The notes under the pieces are model-generated. The model was not told the origin of the DNA. It saw only the letters and a list, made by a program, of their open reading frames with translations, and ran no database searches. This document shows positions 7,159 through 14,855 of a DNA stretch of 64,000 bases, in pieces. This DNA comes from IDS-8 sp964491485 (GTDB lineage: Bacteria; Pseudomonadota; Gammaproteobacteria; Steroidobacterales; Woeseiaceae), in assembly GCA_964491485.1 (NCBI GenBank), contig CAZBGV010000005.1:5791-69790 (forward strand), in the 5' to 3' direction. The position numbers were made by a program, and so were the translations under genes. The first letter of the stretch is position 1, and every line of letters begins with the position of its first letter.

Positions 7159-9408
7159 TCAGCCACTGTCGGGAAGGGCAGTGTCGAGGCGCAGCGGCTC
7201 ACCGGCTTGTGCTGCGAGCTCATCGGCGGCGAACGGCACACGCTTGAGCTTTGCGGGACTTGCCAGGTCACGCGTCTGGTCGTCCCAATGCGGCGAAGCC
7301 GGGTCATCCGACTGCCCGAACAGGTACAGCGAGTAGCTCACGAGCGGCTCACCAAGGACGACCAGGCGCAATGCCCGTGATCCGTCGCTGACCAGCGGGC
7401 GCCCATCGGCCGTGTCGAGGCGATGCGCGAAAGCGCGCGGCGTAATGGCACAGGCGAACGCAGGCACCTGCAGGCGCTGGCATTTGACGTAGTTGTCGCG
7501 GCTCAGCGATATGCCGCCGCCCACGGGATAATGTCGCTCCGGCGAGCGTCCCACACGGAACCACTCTCCGTAGGTGCGTTCGATTCCCCCTGTCTCGCGT
7601 TGCATTCGCGCGGTGGCGGACACGACTCCCTCGAGGGCGGCCGCCAGCACTTCATCGGTGTAAGCACCGCTCTCGACCTCGGCCAGCAGCGCCGCGCGTG
7701 CCTGATCACCGGTTTTCGACACGACTTCGCTGCGCCAGAACCAGTGGGCCAGCGCAGCCTTCGAGCCGGCGCTCGCCTCGCCGTCGAAGCGCAACAGGCG
7801 CCCGAGCACTTTCCGGGTGGGTGCGTCCCACCGACGCGTAACAGCTTCATTGCGCTCGGCAGCGGCCGCGAGCAACGCCGTCCAGCGGCTGCTGCCGAAC
7901 CAGTGCTGGTCGAGTGCGAGTGCGATCGCCTCGTCCACGGACATGCGATCGTTCGCTTCCAGGACCTCGTTCAAGCGCGCCGCCCGCGAAAAGAACGCGA
8001 GCGCGGGATTGTCGTTCCAGATGTACGCCGGGTAGTCCGCGCTGGTCGCGAGCGGCGCGCCGGCCGTCATGTTGTCCGGCAGCGTGTTGGCGTTCTGGAC
8101 ATAGCCGGTCTCGGGATTGCGTACGAGCACGAGCTCGTCGAGCGGGTGAATGCCGCGCCAGCGGGTCTCCGGATCGTCGCCCGATACAGCGCGGCTCCAA
8201 TCGATTGACGTGGAGCGCACCGGTGTACGGCCGCCCCGCAGGTAAATGATCGCCCCCTCGCTGTCGGCGATCAGCAGATTCTGCGGGAACATGCCCTGGA
8301 TACGTGCTGCATCGAGGGCTTCTTCGGCATCCTCTGCCCTGATCATGGCGTCGAACTGCACCTGCAGCGTCTCCAGGACGGATGCATAGGGCGTTACGAC
8401 GGCGTAAGCGTGCTCGGCATCGCGGCCCACGACCGGAGCGCGGTAACCGTTGATCCGGGCTTCGTCGAACGTGAACGTGGCGGGCTCGCCACTCGCGACG
8501 GCGATGGTCTCGCTGCGGCGCTCCAAGCGCCGAAGCTCGCCGTGTAGCCAGTAGCCGCCTTCCACCTGCGGATCGAGACGCAGCCGATAGCAATCCGATA
8601 CGTCGGGGCCGCCGGTGGTCAGCCCCCAGGCGACATGGGCGCTGTGCACGAGTGCGGGCAGCGCGCCGAGCGCGAACCCCGTGACGTCGAGCTCACCCGC
8701 TTTCATGCGGTACTCATAAAACGGATTGCCAAGCGCCGGTATCGGCCCGTGAGGATCGGCGAGCAGGATGGTACGGCCGAGCGTCGTGCGTGCCGGAGCC
8801 ACCGCCCACTCGTTCGACGCGAACTCCCGGGCGGCCGTGCGATCCGCGAGCTGGATGCCCTCCGCGGCGCATTCGCGCATGCCGTCGCCCACGTTGAAGC
8901 CCCAAAGCAGCAGTTGCGGCCAGGCGAGCGCATGCCACGCCTCGACCTGCGGCGCCCAGGGTGGAACGGCCTCATGGTGCTCTCGCATCCATGCGCGGAA
9001 GCCGGCCGCATGCGCGGAGAGCTGCCTTTTGAGGCGCGCGGGCAGGCGATCAAACCCCTGCTTCGCCTCGTCTGCCAGGCGCCAGCGTAGCGACTCCCGG
9101 TCTGAAACCAGGGCCGGATTGCCCCACGGTAGTGCGCCTTCGCCGTAGACGGCCGCCGACCGACCCTCGACCGCGAGGATCATTGCCAGCGTCGCGACGA
9201 GGCGGTCCTCTGCCTGCGCCCAACCGAGCGCGTAATACGCGTCCTCCTCCCGCTCCGCATAAATGTGCGGCACGCCCCAGGCATCGCGATATAGGTCCGC
9301 GTGCCCCGGCGGTGCCGGGGTGATGCTCGGGTCCGCGGCCGGCAATGCCGGGGTGGTAAGCAGCAGTGCGACCAGCGGTAACGGCACGCGCAAGCTCATT
9401 CCTCCCAT
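7159..9408 (-). CDS. Penicillin acylase family amidase (Ntn hydrolase)
   Basis: The product is about 749 residues, the normal size for a single-chain penicillin G / acyl-homoserine-lactone acylase precursor. A hydrophobic signal (PLPLVALLLTTPALPAA) directs it to the periplasm. DAWGVPHIYAEREEDAYYALGWAQAEDRL is the typical alpha-chain start, and ASNEWAVAP supplies the presumed self-cleaved nucleophile Ser198. An ADPHGP segment and later FPQNLLIADSEG fit the family. Family enzymes hydrolyse amides between acyl groups and amines. The start is either ATG at 9408 or the ATG at 9399 that overlaps the SDR stop in ATGA; neither has a well-spaced ribosome site. It is third in the operon with the TonB receptor and SDR genes. 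Confidence 0.88.
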   Translation of the reverse strand: MGGMSLRVPLPLVALLLTTPALPAADPSITPAPPGHADLYRDAWGVPHIYAEREEDAYYALGWAQAEDRLVATLAMILAVEGRSAAVYGEGALPWGNPALVSDRESLRWRLADEAKQGFDRLPARLKRQLSAHAAGFRAWMREHHEAVPPWAPQVEAWHALAWPQLLLWGFNVGDGMRECAAEGIQLADRTAAREFASNEWAVAPARTTLGRTILLADPHGPIPALGNPFYEYRMKAGELDVTGFALGALPALVHSAHVAWGLTTGGPDVSDCYRLRLDPQVEGGYWLHGELRRLERRSETIAVASGEPATFTFDEARINGYRAPVVGRDAEHAYAVVTPYASVLETLQVQFDAMIRAEDAEEALDAARIQGMFPQNLLIADSEGAIIYLRGGRTPVRSTSIDWSRAVSGDDPETRWRGIHPLDELVLVRNPETGYVQNANTLPDNMTAGAPLATSADYPAYIWNDNPALAFFSRAARLNEVLEANDRMSVDEAIALALDQHWFGSSRWTALLAAAAERNEAVTRRWDAPTRKVLGRLLRFDGEASAGSKAALAHWFWRSEVVSKTGDQARAALLAEVESGAYTDEVLAAALEGVVSATARMQRETGGIERTYGEWFRVGRSPERHYPVGGGISLSRDNYVKCQRLQVPAFACAITPRAFAHRLDTADGRPLVSDGSRALRLVVLGEPLVSYSLYLFGQSDDPASPHWDDQTRDLASPAKLKRVPFAADELAAQAGEPLRLDTALPDSG

Positions 9409-10169
9409 TCGACATTGCCGTCGACGGCAATGCGCTGTCCGGTGATGTGGCGCGCGGCGTGCGAAGCCAGGAAGACCGCAACATCGGCGATCTCCGACGG
9501 CTGCACCCAGGTACGCATCGAGATGTGCCGCAGCAACGCCGCCTCTGCCGCCTCGACCGGGGTGGACCTGCGCTTCGCCACTGCTGCGAGCACGCGCCGG
9601 CCGCGCGCGTTGTCGACCGCGCCGGGGAGGATCGCGTTGCAGCGCACGTTATGCGGGCCGAGCTCCCGCGCGACATTGAGCGTCAGCCCGAGCAGGCCTG
9701 CTTTCGACGCGACGTAAGGCGAGCGATTCGGCAGCCCGAGAACGGCGGATGGCGTGGAGATGTTGATGATGCATCCGGAACGCTGCGCCTTCATCAGCGG
9801 CGCGGCGTTGCGGATGCAGTGGAAGGCCCCGGTCAGGTTCACGTCGAGGCAACGCTGCCAGTCCTCGACAGAGACTTCCTCGACAGGCGCGTTCGGGCCG
9901 CCGATGCCGGCGTTATTGACGAGCACGTCAACTCCGCCCCAGCGGGCCGTAACGTCCTCGAACCAGCGCCTTACCTCGCCGGCGTCGGCAACATCGACCA
10001 GCGCCGTATCGAGCCCCGGCTCCCGCTTCCCGGCCGCAGCAAGCGCGTCCCCATTCACGTCGCAGATGGAGACGCGCGCGCCGCTTGCGAGGAAGGCCGC
10101 GGCGATCGCCTCACCGATGCCGGCGGCCGCCGCCGTGACCAGCACCCTCTGCCTTGCTTCTCCTTCCAT
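9396..10169 (-). CDS. Short-chain dehydrogenase/reductase
   Basis: This is a classical 257-residue SDR. The Rossmann start is VTAAAAGIGEA, where the usual TGxxxGIG has Ala at the first Gly, so the cofactor loop is slightly unusual. Other marks are NNAG at 85-88, Ser138 in INISTPS, and the Tyr152/Lys156 catalytic pair in YVASK. The C-terminus has ITGQRIAVDGN. It oxidises or reduces an alcohol/ketone with NAD(P). It lies 16 bp after the TonB receptor gene and overlaps the acylase gene, so it belongs to the same transcript and probably acts on the released fragment. Confidence 0.9.
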   Translation of the reverse strand: MEGEARQRVLVTAAAAGIGEAIAAAFLASGARVSICDVNGDALAAAGKREPGLDTALVDVADAGEVRRWFEDVTARWGGVDVLVNNAGIGGPNAPVEEVSVEDWQRCLDVNLTGAFHCIRNAAPLMKAQRSGCIINISTPSAVLGLPNRSPYVASKAGLLGLTLNVARELGPHNVRCNAILPGAVDNARGRRVLAAVAKRRSTPVEAAEAALLRHISMRTWVQPSEIADVAVFLASHAARHITGQRIAVDGNVEWEE

Positions 10170-10185
10170 CGCTCGAGGCTGGCGC

Positions 10186-12459
10186 TCAGTTGCCGCCGAA
10201 GTGAACGGTCAGGTTGGCTCCGTAGGTGCGTGGCATACCGAAAGCGACGACGTCGGCACTGTAGAAGTCGTTGCCGGCGCCGCGTTGCGTGATGTACAGC
10301 TCATCAGCCAGGTTGTTGCCCCACAGGTTGAGCTCCCACCGACCGTCGGCGGCGACGAGCGCGACCTGCGCGTTCAGCACCGTGTAGCCTTCCACGCCCA
10401 CGGCAACGGCGTCCGCCTGGCCGAGCTGGCGATCGCCGCGGAACTCGGCCGCGACCCCCGCGCGGAGTCCCATGCCGTTCGCAAGAGCGCGCGTGTACGT
10501 GGCTTCCAGCGCCCCGTTCCATTCGGGCACCCCGCTGAGCGGCTGGCCGGTCAGGTCGTCACCGGACAGTATGGTGTATTCAACGAACTTGGCGTTCGCC
10601 CGTCCCCAGGCTGCCCTCAGCAGCAAGTCGTCGATTGGCTCGGCCTCCAGCAGGAGCTCTCCTCCCTTTACCTCGACCTCCGCGGCGTTACGAATGACGC
10701 GCGTCAGCCCGGTAATACCCGGAGCGATCTCGATCTCCATGACGTCGGCGCGCTGCAGATCGTGATACTCCTGGTAGAACGCCGTCAGGTTGAATCGCAG
10801 CCGGTTGTCGAGCCACTGTGTCTTGAAGCCGATCTCGTAGTTGTCCAGCGTCTCCTGCTCGAAGCTGCGGTCGTCGGGGACCGGGTTGGGCAAGGGCTCG
10901 AGGTTGAAGCCGCCGGACTTGGTTCCCCGCGCGTAACGTCCATAGAGCATGCGGTCGTCCGCGAGGAACCAGGACAGTGTAAACGTGCCGGACACGAGGT
11001 CGTCGGAACGCGAGTCGTCGTAAGTGGGCGCGTTCGCGATCAGCAATCCCCCGCCTGGCCCGAGCGGCAGGGCCTCGTTCGTGGGCACCCCAAGCACGCG
11101 GAAGACCTCGGCCTGGTTCCAGGTCGCATCCATGTCTTCCGACGAGTAGCGGAGCCCGAAGCTCGCTTCGAGCCCCGGGAGCAGGTCGTACTCCAGGTTG
11201 CCGAAAATCGCGGCACTGCGGGTATCCAGGCGGCTCTCCGTCACGACCGCAAGGCCGTTGGCGCCGAGCGCCCCGAGGATGGTGAACGGGGGCAGGTAGT
11301 CGTAATCCCGCAGGAGGTCGACCTGGTCATCCAGGTAGTAGAGCCCGAACGTCCAGGTTGCGCGTTCGGCGGGATCTGATTGGAGACGAAGCTCCTGCGA
11401 AAAGATCTTTTGCTCTTCCAGGTTCCAGATGTCTGCGCGCAGCCTGGGTTCGGCCGCGAAGTCGTTGTCGATCAGGTCCTCTGCGCTGGTGTCCTTGTAC
11501 GCGGTTATGGAAACCAGGTCCCAGCGATCATTGAGCTCGTAATCGAAGTCGACGATGGCATCGAAGCGCTCGACCTCGGAACGTGACGGATCCTGGAAAT
11601 AGACAAACGGCTCAGGAGCCGCGTCGTAACCGTTGTCGAACGGCGGATCTGCCGGGAAGTTGCTCGCGCCCGCTTCGATATATTCCTGCGACGCCGGCCG
11701 CTCGTCCGCGGTCTGGTAAGCGCCGGTGAACTGGATGCTCGCCCGTTCGCCGGACCAGCGCAGTTTTCCGCGGGCCGACCATCGATCGAGATTGCCGTGA
11801 TCCTCACCCGTGTACAGGTTGTCCTGGTACCCGTCGCGCCAATGACGGGCCAGGGTAATTCGCCCGTCGATCGAGTCCGTCAGGGCTCCATTGCCCATGA
11901 GCTCGAGCTCGCGCAGGTCGTAGTTGCCAACACCGAACCGGGTAAACCCCTCGCGCTCCGAGGTCGCGTCGGGAGTCACGATGTTCACGACGCCGCCAAT
12001 CGTGTTGTTCCCGAAAAGGGTTCCCTGCGGCCCGAGCAGCACTTCGACCCGATCGACATCCACCAGCATCTGGTTGAAGTTCGACGGCCGCCCCTGGTAG
12101 ACGCCATCCACGTAGAAGCTCACGCTCGGGTTGAAGCCGGCGTTGCGCACGCCGACGTTGACGCCGCGGACGGACACGTCCTGGAGCGAATTGAAGCCGG
12201 TGGTCGGCATGATGAAGTTCGGCAGCTTGTTGGTCAGGTCACGCACTTCCCGGATGCGGAAATCTTCCAGGTCCTGAGTGGTGACAGCGGCGACGCTGAC
12301 CGGGACATCCTGCAGCGATTCCTCGCGCTTGCGGGCGGTCACGACGATCTCGTCCAGGGCCCGCGCGCCGGCATCTGCCGATTGCGCATGAGCCTGGGTC
12401 GCAGGCGCGAAAACGAACCCGGCGTATAACGCCAGGATCCACGACCGGTGGGTTGCCAT
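10186..12459 (-). CDS. TonB-dependent outer-membrane receptor
   Basis: The protein is 757 residues with a signal peptide ending QAHAQS, a TonB-box-like DEIVVTARKREESLQDVPVSV near residue 36, and a plug domain containing VEVLLGPQGTLFG and NTIGGVVNIVT. The rest is a barrel that ends in the aromatic-poor TVHFGGN. The plug pattern is that of FecA/iron-complex-like receptors common in sphingomonads and Steroidobacter relatives, which often import organic compounds rather than iron. It is the first gene of the receptor-SDR-acylase operon and has operator site C 43 bp upstream. It probably brings in the island's amide substrate. Confidence 0.9.
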   Translation of the reverse strand: MATHRSWILALYAGFVFAPATQAHAQSADAGARALDEIVVTARKREESLQDVPVSVAAVTTQDLEDFRIREVRDLTNKLPNFIMPTTGFNSLQDVSVRGVNVGVRNAGFNPSVSFYVDGVYQGRPSNFNQMLVDVDRVEVLLGPQGTLFGNNTIGGVVNIVTPDATSEREGFTRFGVGNYDLRELELMGNGALTDSIDGRITLARHWRDGYQDNLYTGEDHGNLDRWSARGKLRWSGERASIQFTGAYQTADERPASQEYIEAGASNFPADPPFDNGYDAAPEPFVYFQDPSRSEVERFDAIVDFDYELNDRWDLVSITAYKDTSAEDLIDNDFAAEPRLRADIWNLEEQKIFSQELRLQSDPAERATWTFGLYYLDDQVDLLRDYDYLPPFTILGALGANGLAVVTESRLDTRSAAIFGNLEYDLLPGLEASFGLRYSSEDMDATWNQAEVFRVLGVPTNEALPLGPGGGLLIANAPTYDDSRSDDLVSGTFTLSWFLADDRMLYGRYARGTKSGGFNLEPLPNPVPDDRSFEQETLDNYEIGFKTQWLDNRLRFNLTAFYQEYHDLQRADVMEIEIAPGITGLTRVIRNAAEVEVKGGELLLEAEPIDDLLLRAAWGRANAKFVEYTILSGDDLTGQPLSGVPEWNGALEATYTRALANGMGLRAGVAAEFRGDRQLGQADAVAVGVEGYTVLNAQVALVAADGRWELNLWGNNLADELYITQRGAGNDFYSADVVAFGMPRTYGANLTVHFGGN

Positions 12460-12501
12460 GCCAAATCCCCCTGGGTTCGGGTTGCCGTGCCATGATAATC
12501 A

Positions 12502-12519
12502 GATGTGTGATCATACATC
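12502..12519. promoter_or_regulatory. Candidate GntR/FCD operator, site C
   Basis: GATGTGTGATCATACATC is a near-perfect palindrome: the halves GATGTGTGA and GATGTATGA (reverse complement of the right side) differ at one base. It lies 43 bp upstream of the TonB receptor start. It is the most symmetric of the three sites sharing ATGTGTGATCA. Confidence 0.65.
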
Positions 12520-12738
12520 AACTACATCTTCAGCGGCGACGGCCCCGCCACCGAGGCGCGGCGGGCAGCGCCGGCGGATCCGGTGCGGGCGTTGCGGAGC
12601 GACTAAGTCGCTGTTGGGCTTTCGATTTCAGCGATCCGGCGGAACGTCCGGGCGCTTGAAGGTGTGGGATTCAAAACGGGCGAAAAACTCTTCGCCGTCA
12701 CGCCGACCTGCTCGTCGACCTGCGTGGATCGCTCGCCC

Positions 12739-13050
12739 TCAGCCTCCCGGTGCAGGCTGCCTGACGATCCGGAAGCCGGGCGGGAGCCGTTCGAAGAACT
12801 GGTCATCGGGATAGCAGTAGGCCCAGTGCTCGCCCGGCTCGAAGGACGCGATGACCGCGTGCTGAGTATCGTGCGCATGGGCGGTTGCATGGCGATTCTG
12901 CGAATCGTCGCAACAACCGACGTGCCCGCAGGTCAGGCAGAGGCGCAGGTGAACCCAGGTGTCGCCGATCTTCTCGCACTCCTCGCAACCGACCGTGCCG
13001 GCGCTGACCGTCCGCGGGCTCCCCAAATGCTGGCACATCGTCGCGTTCAT
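12739..13050 (-). CDS. UBP-type zinc finger protein
   Basis: This 103-residue protein is almost entirely a ZnF-UBP domain. Cysteines at 6, 22, 25, 38, 41, 46 and 47 and histidines at 8, 54, 58, 60 and 64 match the CxH...CxxC...CxxCG-x-xGC...H pattern (LCLTCGHVGCCDDSQNRHATAHAHDT). The eukaryotic domain binds the ubiquitin C-terminus; bacterial stand-alone versions are common but of unknown role. The start at 13050 is chosen because GGAGGA lies just upstream; the frame is open further 5' but that extension is Arg-rich and unlike the family. Confidence 0.85.
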   Translation of the reverse strand: MNATMCQHLGSPRTVSAGTVGCEECEKIGDTWVHLRLCLTCGHVGCCDDSQNRHATAHAHDTQHAVIASFEPGEHWAYCYPDDQFFERLPPGFRIVRQPAPGG

Positions 13051-13284
13051 GCCCGGTTTCCTCCGTCGAAAAATACGTTGCGAGCTGCCGGTTTTGGACT
13101 CGAGAAAGTATAAGTGCCTCCGCCCGCCGCGTCGTCGTGTCATTGCTGCGTCTTCGCGGGGGGACACCACGGCGACGTGAGTTGGTGACGTACCCGAACG
13201 GGTGGAAAGAGTACGCCTGGTTACAACAGCCTCGACGACCTGACACCCGTCATCTTCGTTGCGACGGGCGGAGAGCAAAACAAC

Positions 13285-14028
13285 CTACTGGCCGACCAGC
13301 CATTCCCCGAAGTGCGTCGTGCCGAGCCGCGCGCCTGCGCCCGGCGTCAGCGTGCGGTCGTCCAGCTCCGCGCCGAAGTAACGCGCTCGAGGATCCGCGA
13401 CGACCGGCCGCGTGTCGTGGGCGGCGCTCATGGCCTCCCGCACGAACTCGTCGAGCGGCAGCCGATCCGGCCCGCCGACTTCGATCGTCCCGTTGACCGG
13501 AGCGCCGACCGCGACCTCGGTCAGCACGGCCACGACGTCGTCGGACAGGATCGGCTGCACGAGCGCCGACGAGACGTGCACGTTCTGACCGTCGAAGCCG
13601 GATTCCGCGATACCGGGCATGAACTCGAAGAACTGCGTCGACCGCAGGATCGTGTAGGGAATCCCGGAAGCCTTGATCAGGTTCTCCTGGGCCACCTTCG
13701 CTCGCATGTAGCCGCTGTCCGGCGCACGGTCGGCTCCGACGATGGACAGGGCAACGTGGTGCCCTACCCCGGCTTCCTTCTCGGCCGCGAGGAGGTTGCG
13801 GCCCGAGGTTTCGAAGAACTTCAGCACCGCCGCGTCTTCGAAGGAAGGCGAATTGGCCACGTCGACGACCACGTTGGCGCCTGCGAGCGCGTCGCTCAGC
13901 CCGTCACCCGTAATCGTGTTGACGCCCGAATCGGGCGAGGCCGCGATCACGTCGTGACCGAGCCGACGGAGCTTCTCTACCAGTTTCGAACCGATACGGC
14001 CGGTACCACCGATCACTACGATTTTCAC
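13285..14028 (-). CDS. NmrA-like NAD(P)-binding atypical SDR
   Basis: The 247-residue product starts with MKIVVIGGTGRIGSKL, a Rossmann dinucleotide motif, and continues with HHVALSIVGADRAPDSGYMRAKVAQENLIKASG, the conserved block of NmrA/SDR-a5 proteins. The usual Tyr-x-x-x-Lys is present as YMRAK. Many relatives are annotated as NAD(P)H-binding or LysR-linked epimerase-like proteins. The gene stands alone on the minus strand, about 190 bp downstream of the response-regulator gene, so it likely has its own promoter. The substrate is not predictable. Confidence 0.85.
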   Translation of the reverse strand: MKIVVIGGTGRIGSKLVEKLRRLGHDVIAASPDSGVNTITGDGLSDALAGANVVVDVANSPSFEDAAVLKFFETSGRNLLAAEKEAGVGHHVALSIVGADRAPDSGYMRAKVAQENLIKASGIPYTILRSTQFFEFMPGIAESGFDGQNVHVSSALVQPILSDDVVAVLTEVAVGAPVNGTIEVGGPDRLPLDEFVREAMSAAHDTRPVVADPRARYFGAELDDRTLTPGAGARLGTTHFGEWLVGQ

Positions 14029-14216
14029 GTCATTCTCCCGAGGTTTTTGCTGCCGGGCTCGCGCCCGAACAGCGGTTGCAATGACGTAAGCCTAGACGAT
14101 CCGGCGGGCGCTTCTTGATGGACCTTGGGGTCGCTTGCGCGGGTTTGTGGTGCCGACCGGCCGCGACGCCGAGGCGGTGCCGGCGGGAAGACGCGACCAG
14201 CGATCCCGGGCTTCCC

Positions 14217-14855
14217 TCAGAGCTCGAGAATGCCGCGCCGGAGCGCGATCATCACCGCGTGCGTGCGGTCCGAAGCGTCCAGCTTGGGCAGGATGCTCTT
14301 CATGTGCGTCTTCACCGTGCCCTCCGAGATTGCGAGCTCGGCGGCGATCAGCTTGTTCGACATCCCTGACGCGACGCAGCGCAGGATCTGGATCTCGCGC
14401 TCGGTCAGCGCATCGTCGGCAAAATGCTCGGCGATTTCCGTGGCGATTTCCGCTGGCACCCGGCGTTTGCCGGCGTGCACGGCGCGGATGGTCTCGATCA
14501 ACTCCCGCCGCACCATGCTCTTTAAAAGGTAGCCCATCGCGCCGGCCCGCAGGGCCGCGGCCGCCTGGGCGTCGCCCGCGTAGGTCGTCAGCACGATGAT
14601 GCGCGCGTTCGGAAACTCGGCGCGGATGGCCGCAATGGCCTCGATACCGCTCATATCCGGCATGCGCAGGTCCATCAGCGTCACGTCCGGCCGCAGGCGC
14701 CGAAAGCTCTCGATCGCCTCATGCCCGTCGCTGGCCTGCCCGACCAGCAGCATGTCGTCCTGGCGCTCGAACACCGCGGCGATACCGTCGCGCAGCAGCG
14801 GATGGTCGTCGACGGTGAGGATCCGGATCACGCCGGCGTCTTGCGTAGTGCTCAT
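14217..14855 (-). CDS. NarL/FixJ-type response regulator
   Basis: This is a 212-residue two-domain response regulator. The receiver has Asp16/Asp17, the phospho-acceptor Asp62 in TLMDLRMPDMSG, Thr90 and Lys112. The C-terminus is a LuxR-type helix-turn-helix (about 145-205) with LTEREIQILRCVASGMSNKLIAAELAISEGTVKTH-like order. Its ATG overlaps the stop of the sensor kinase gene in ATGA, so the pair is co-translated. The frame is also open upstream inside the kinase gene, but that part is an out-of-frame shadow. Target genes are unknown. Confidence 0.93.
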   Translation of the reverse strand: MSTTQDAGVIRILTVDDHPLLRDGIAAVFERQDDMLLVGQASDGHEAIESFRRLRPDVTLMDLRMPDMSGIEAIAAIRAEFPNARIIVLTTYAGDAQAAAALRAGAMGYLLKSMVRRELIETIRAVHAGKRRVPAEIATEIAEHFADDALTEREIQILRCVASGMSNKLIAAELAISEGTVKTHMKSILPKLDASDRTHAVMIALRRGILEL

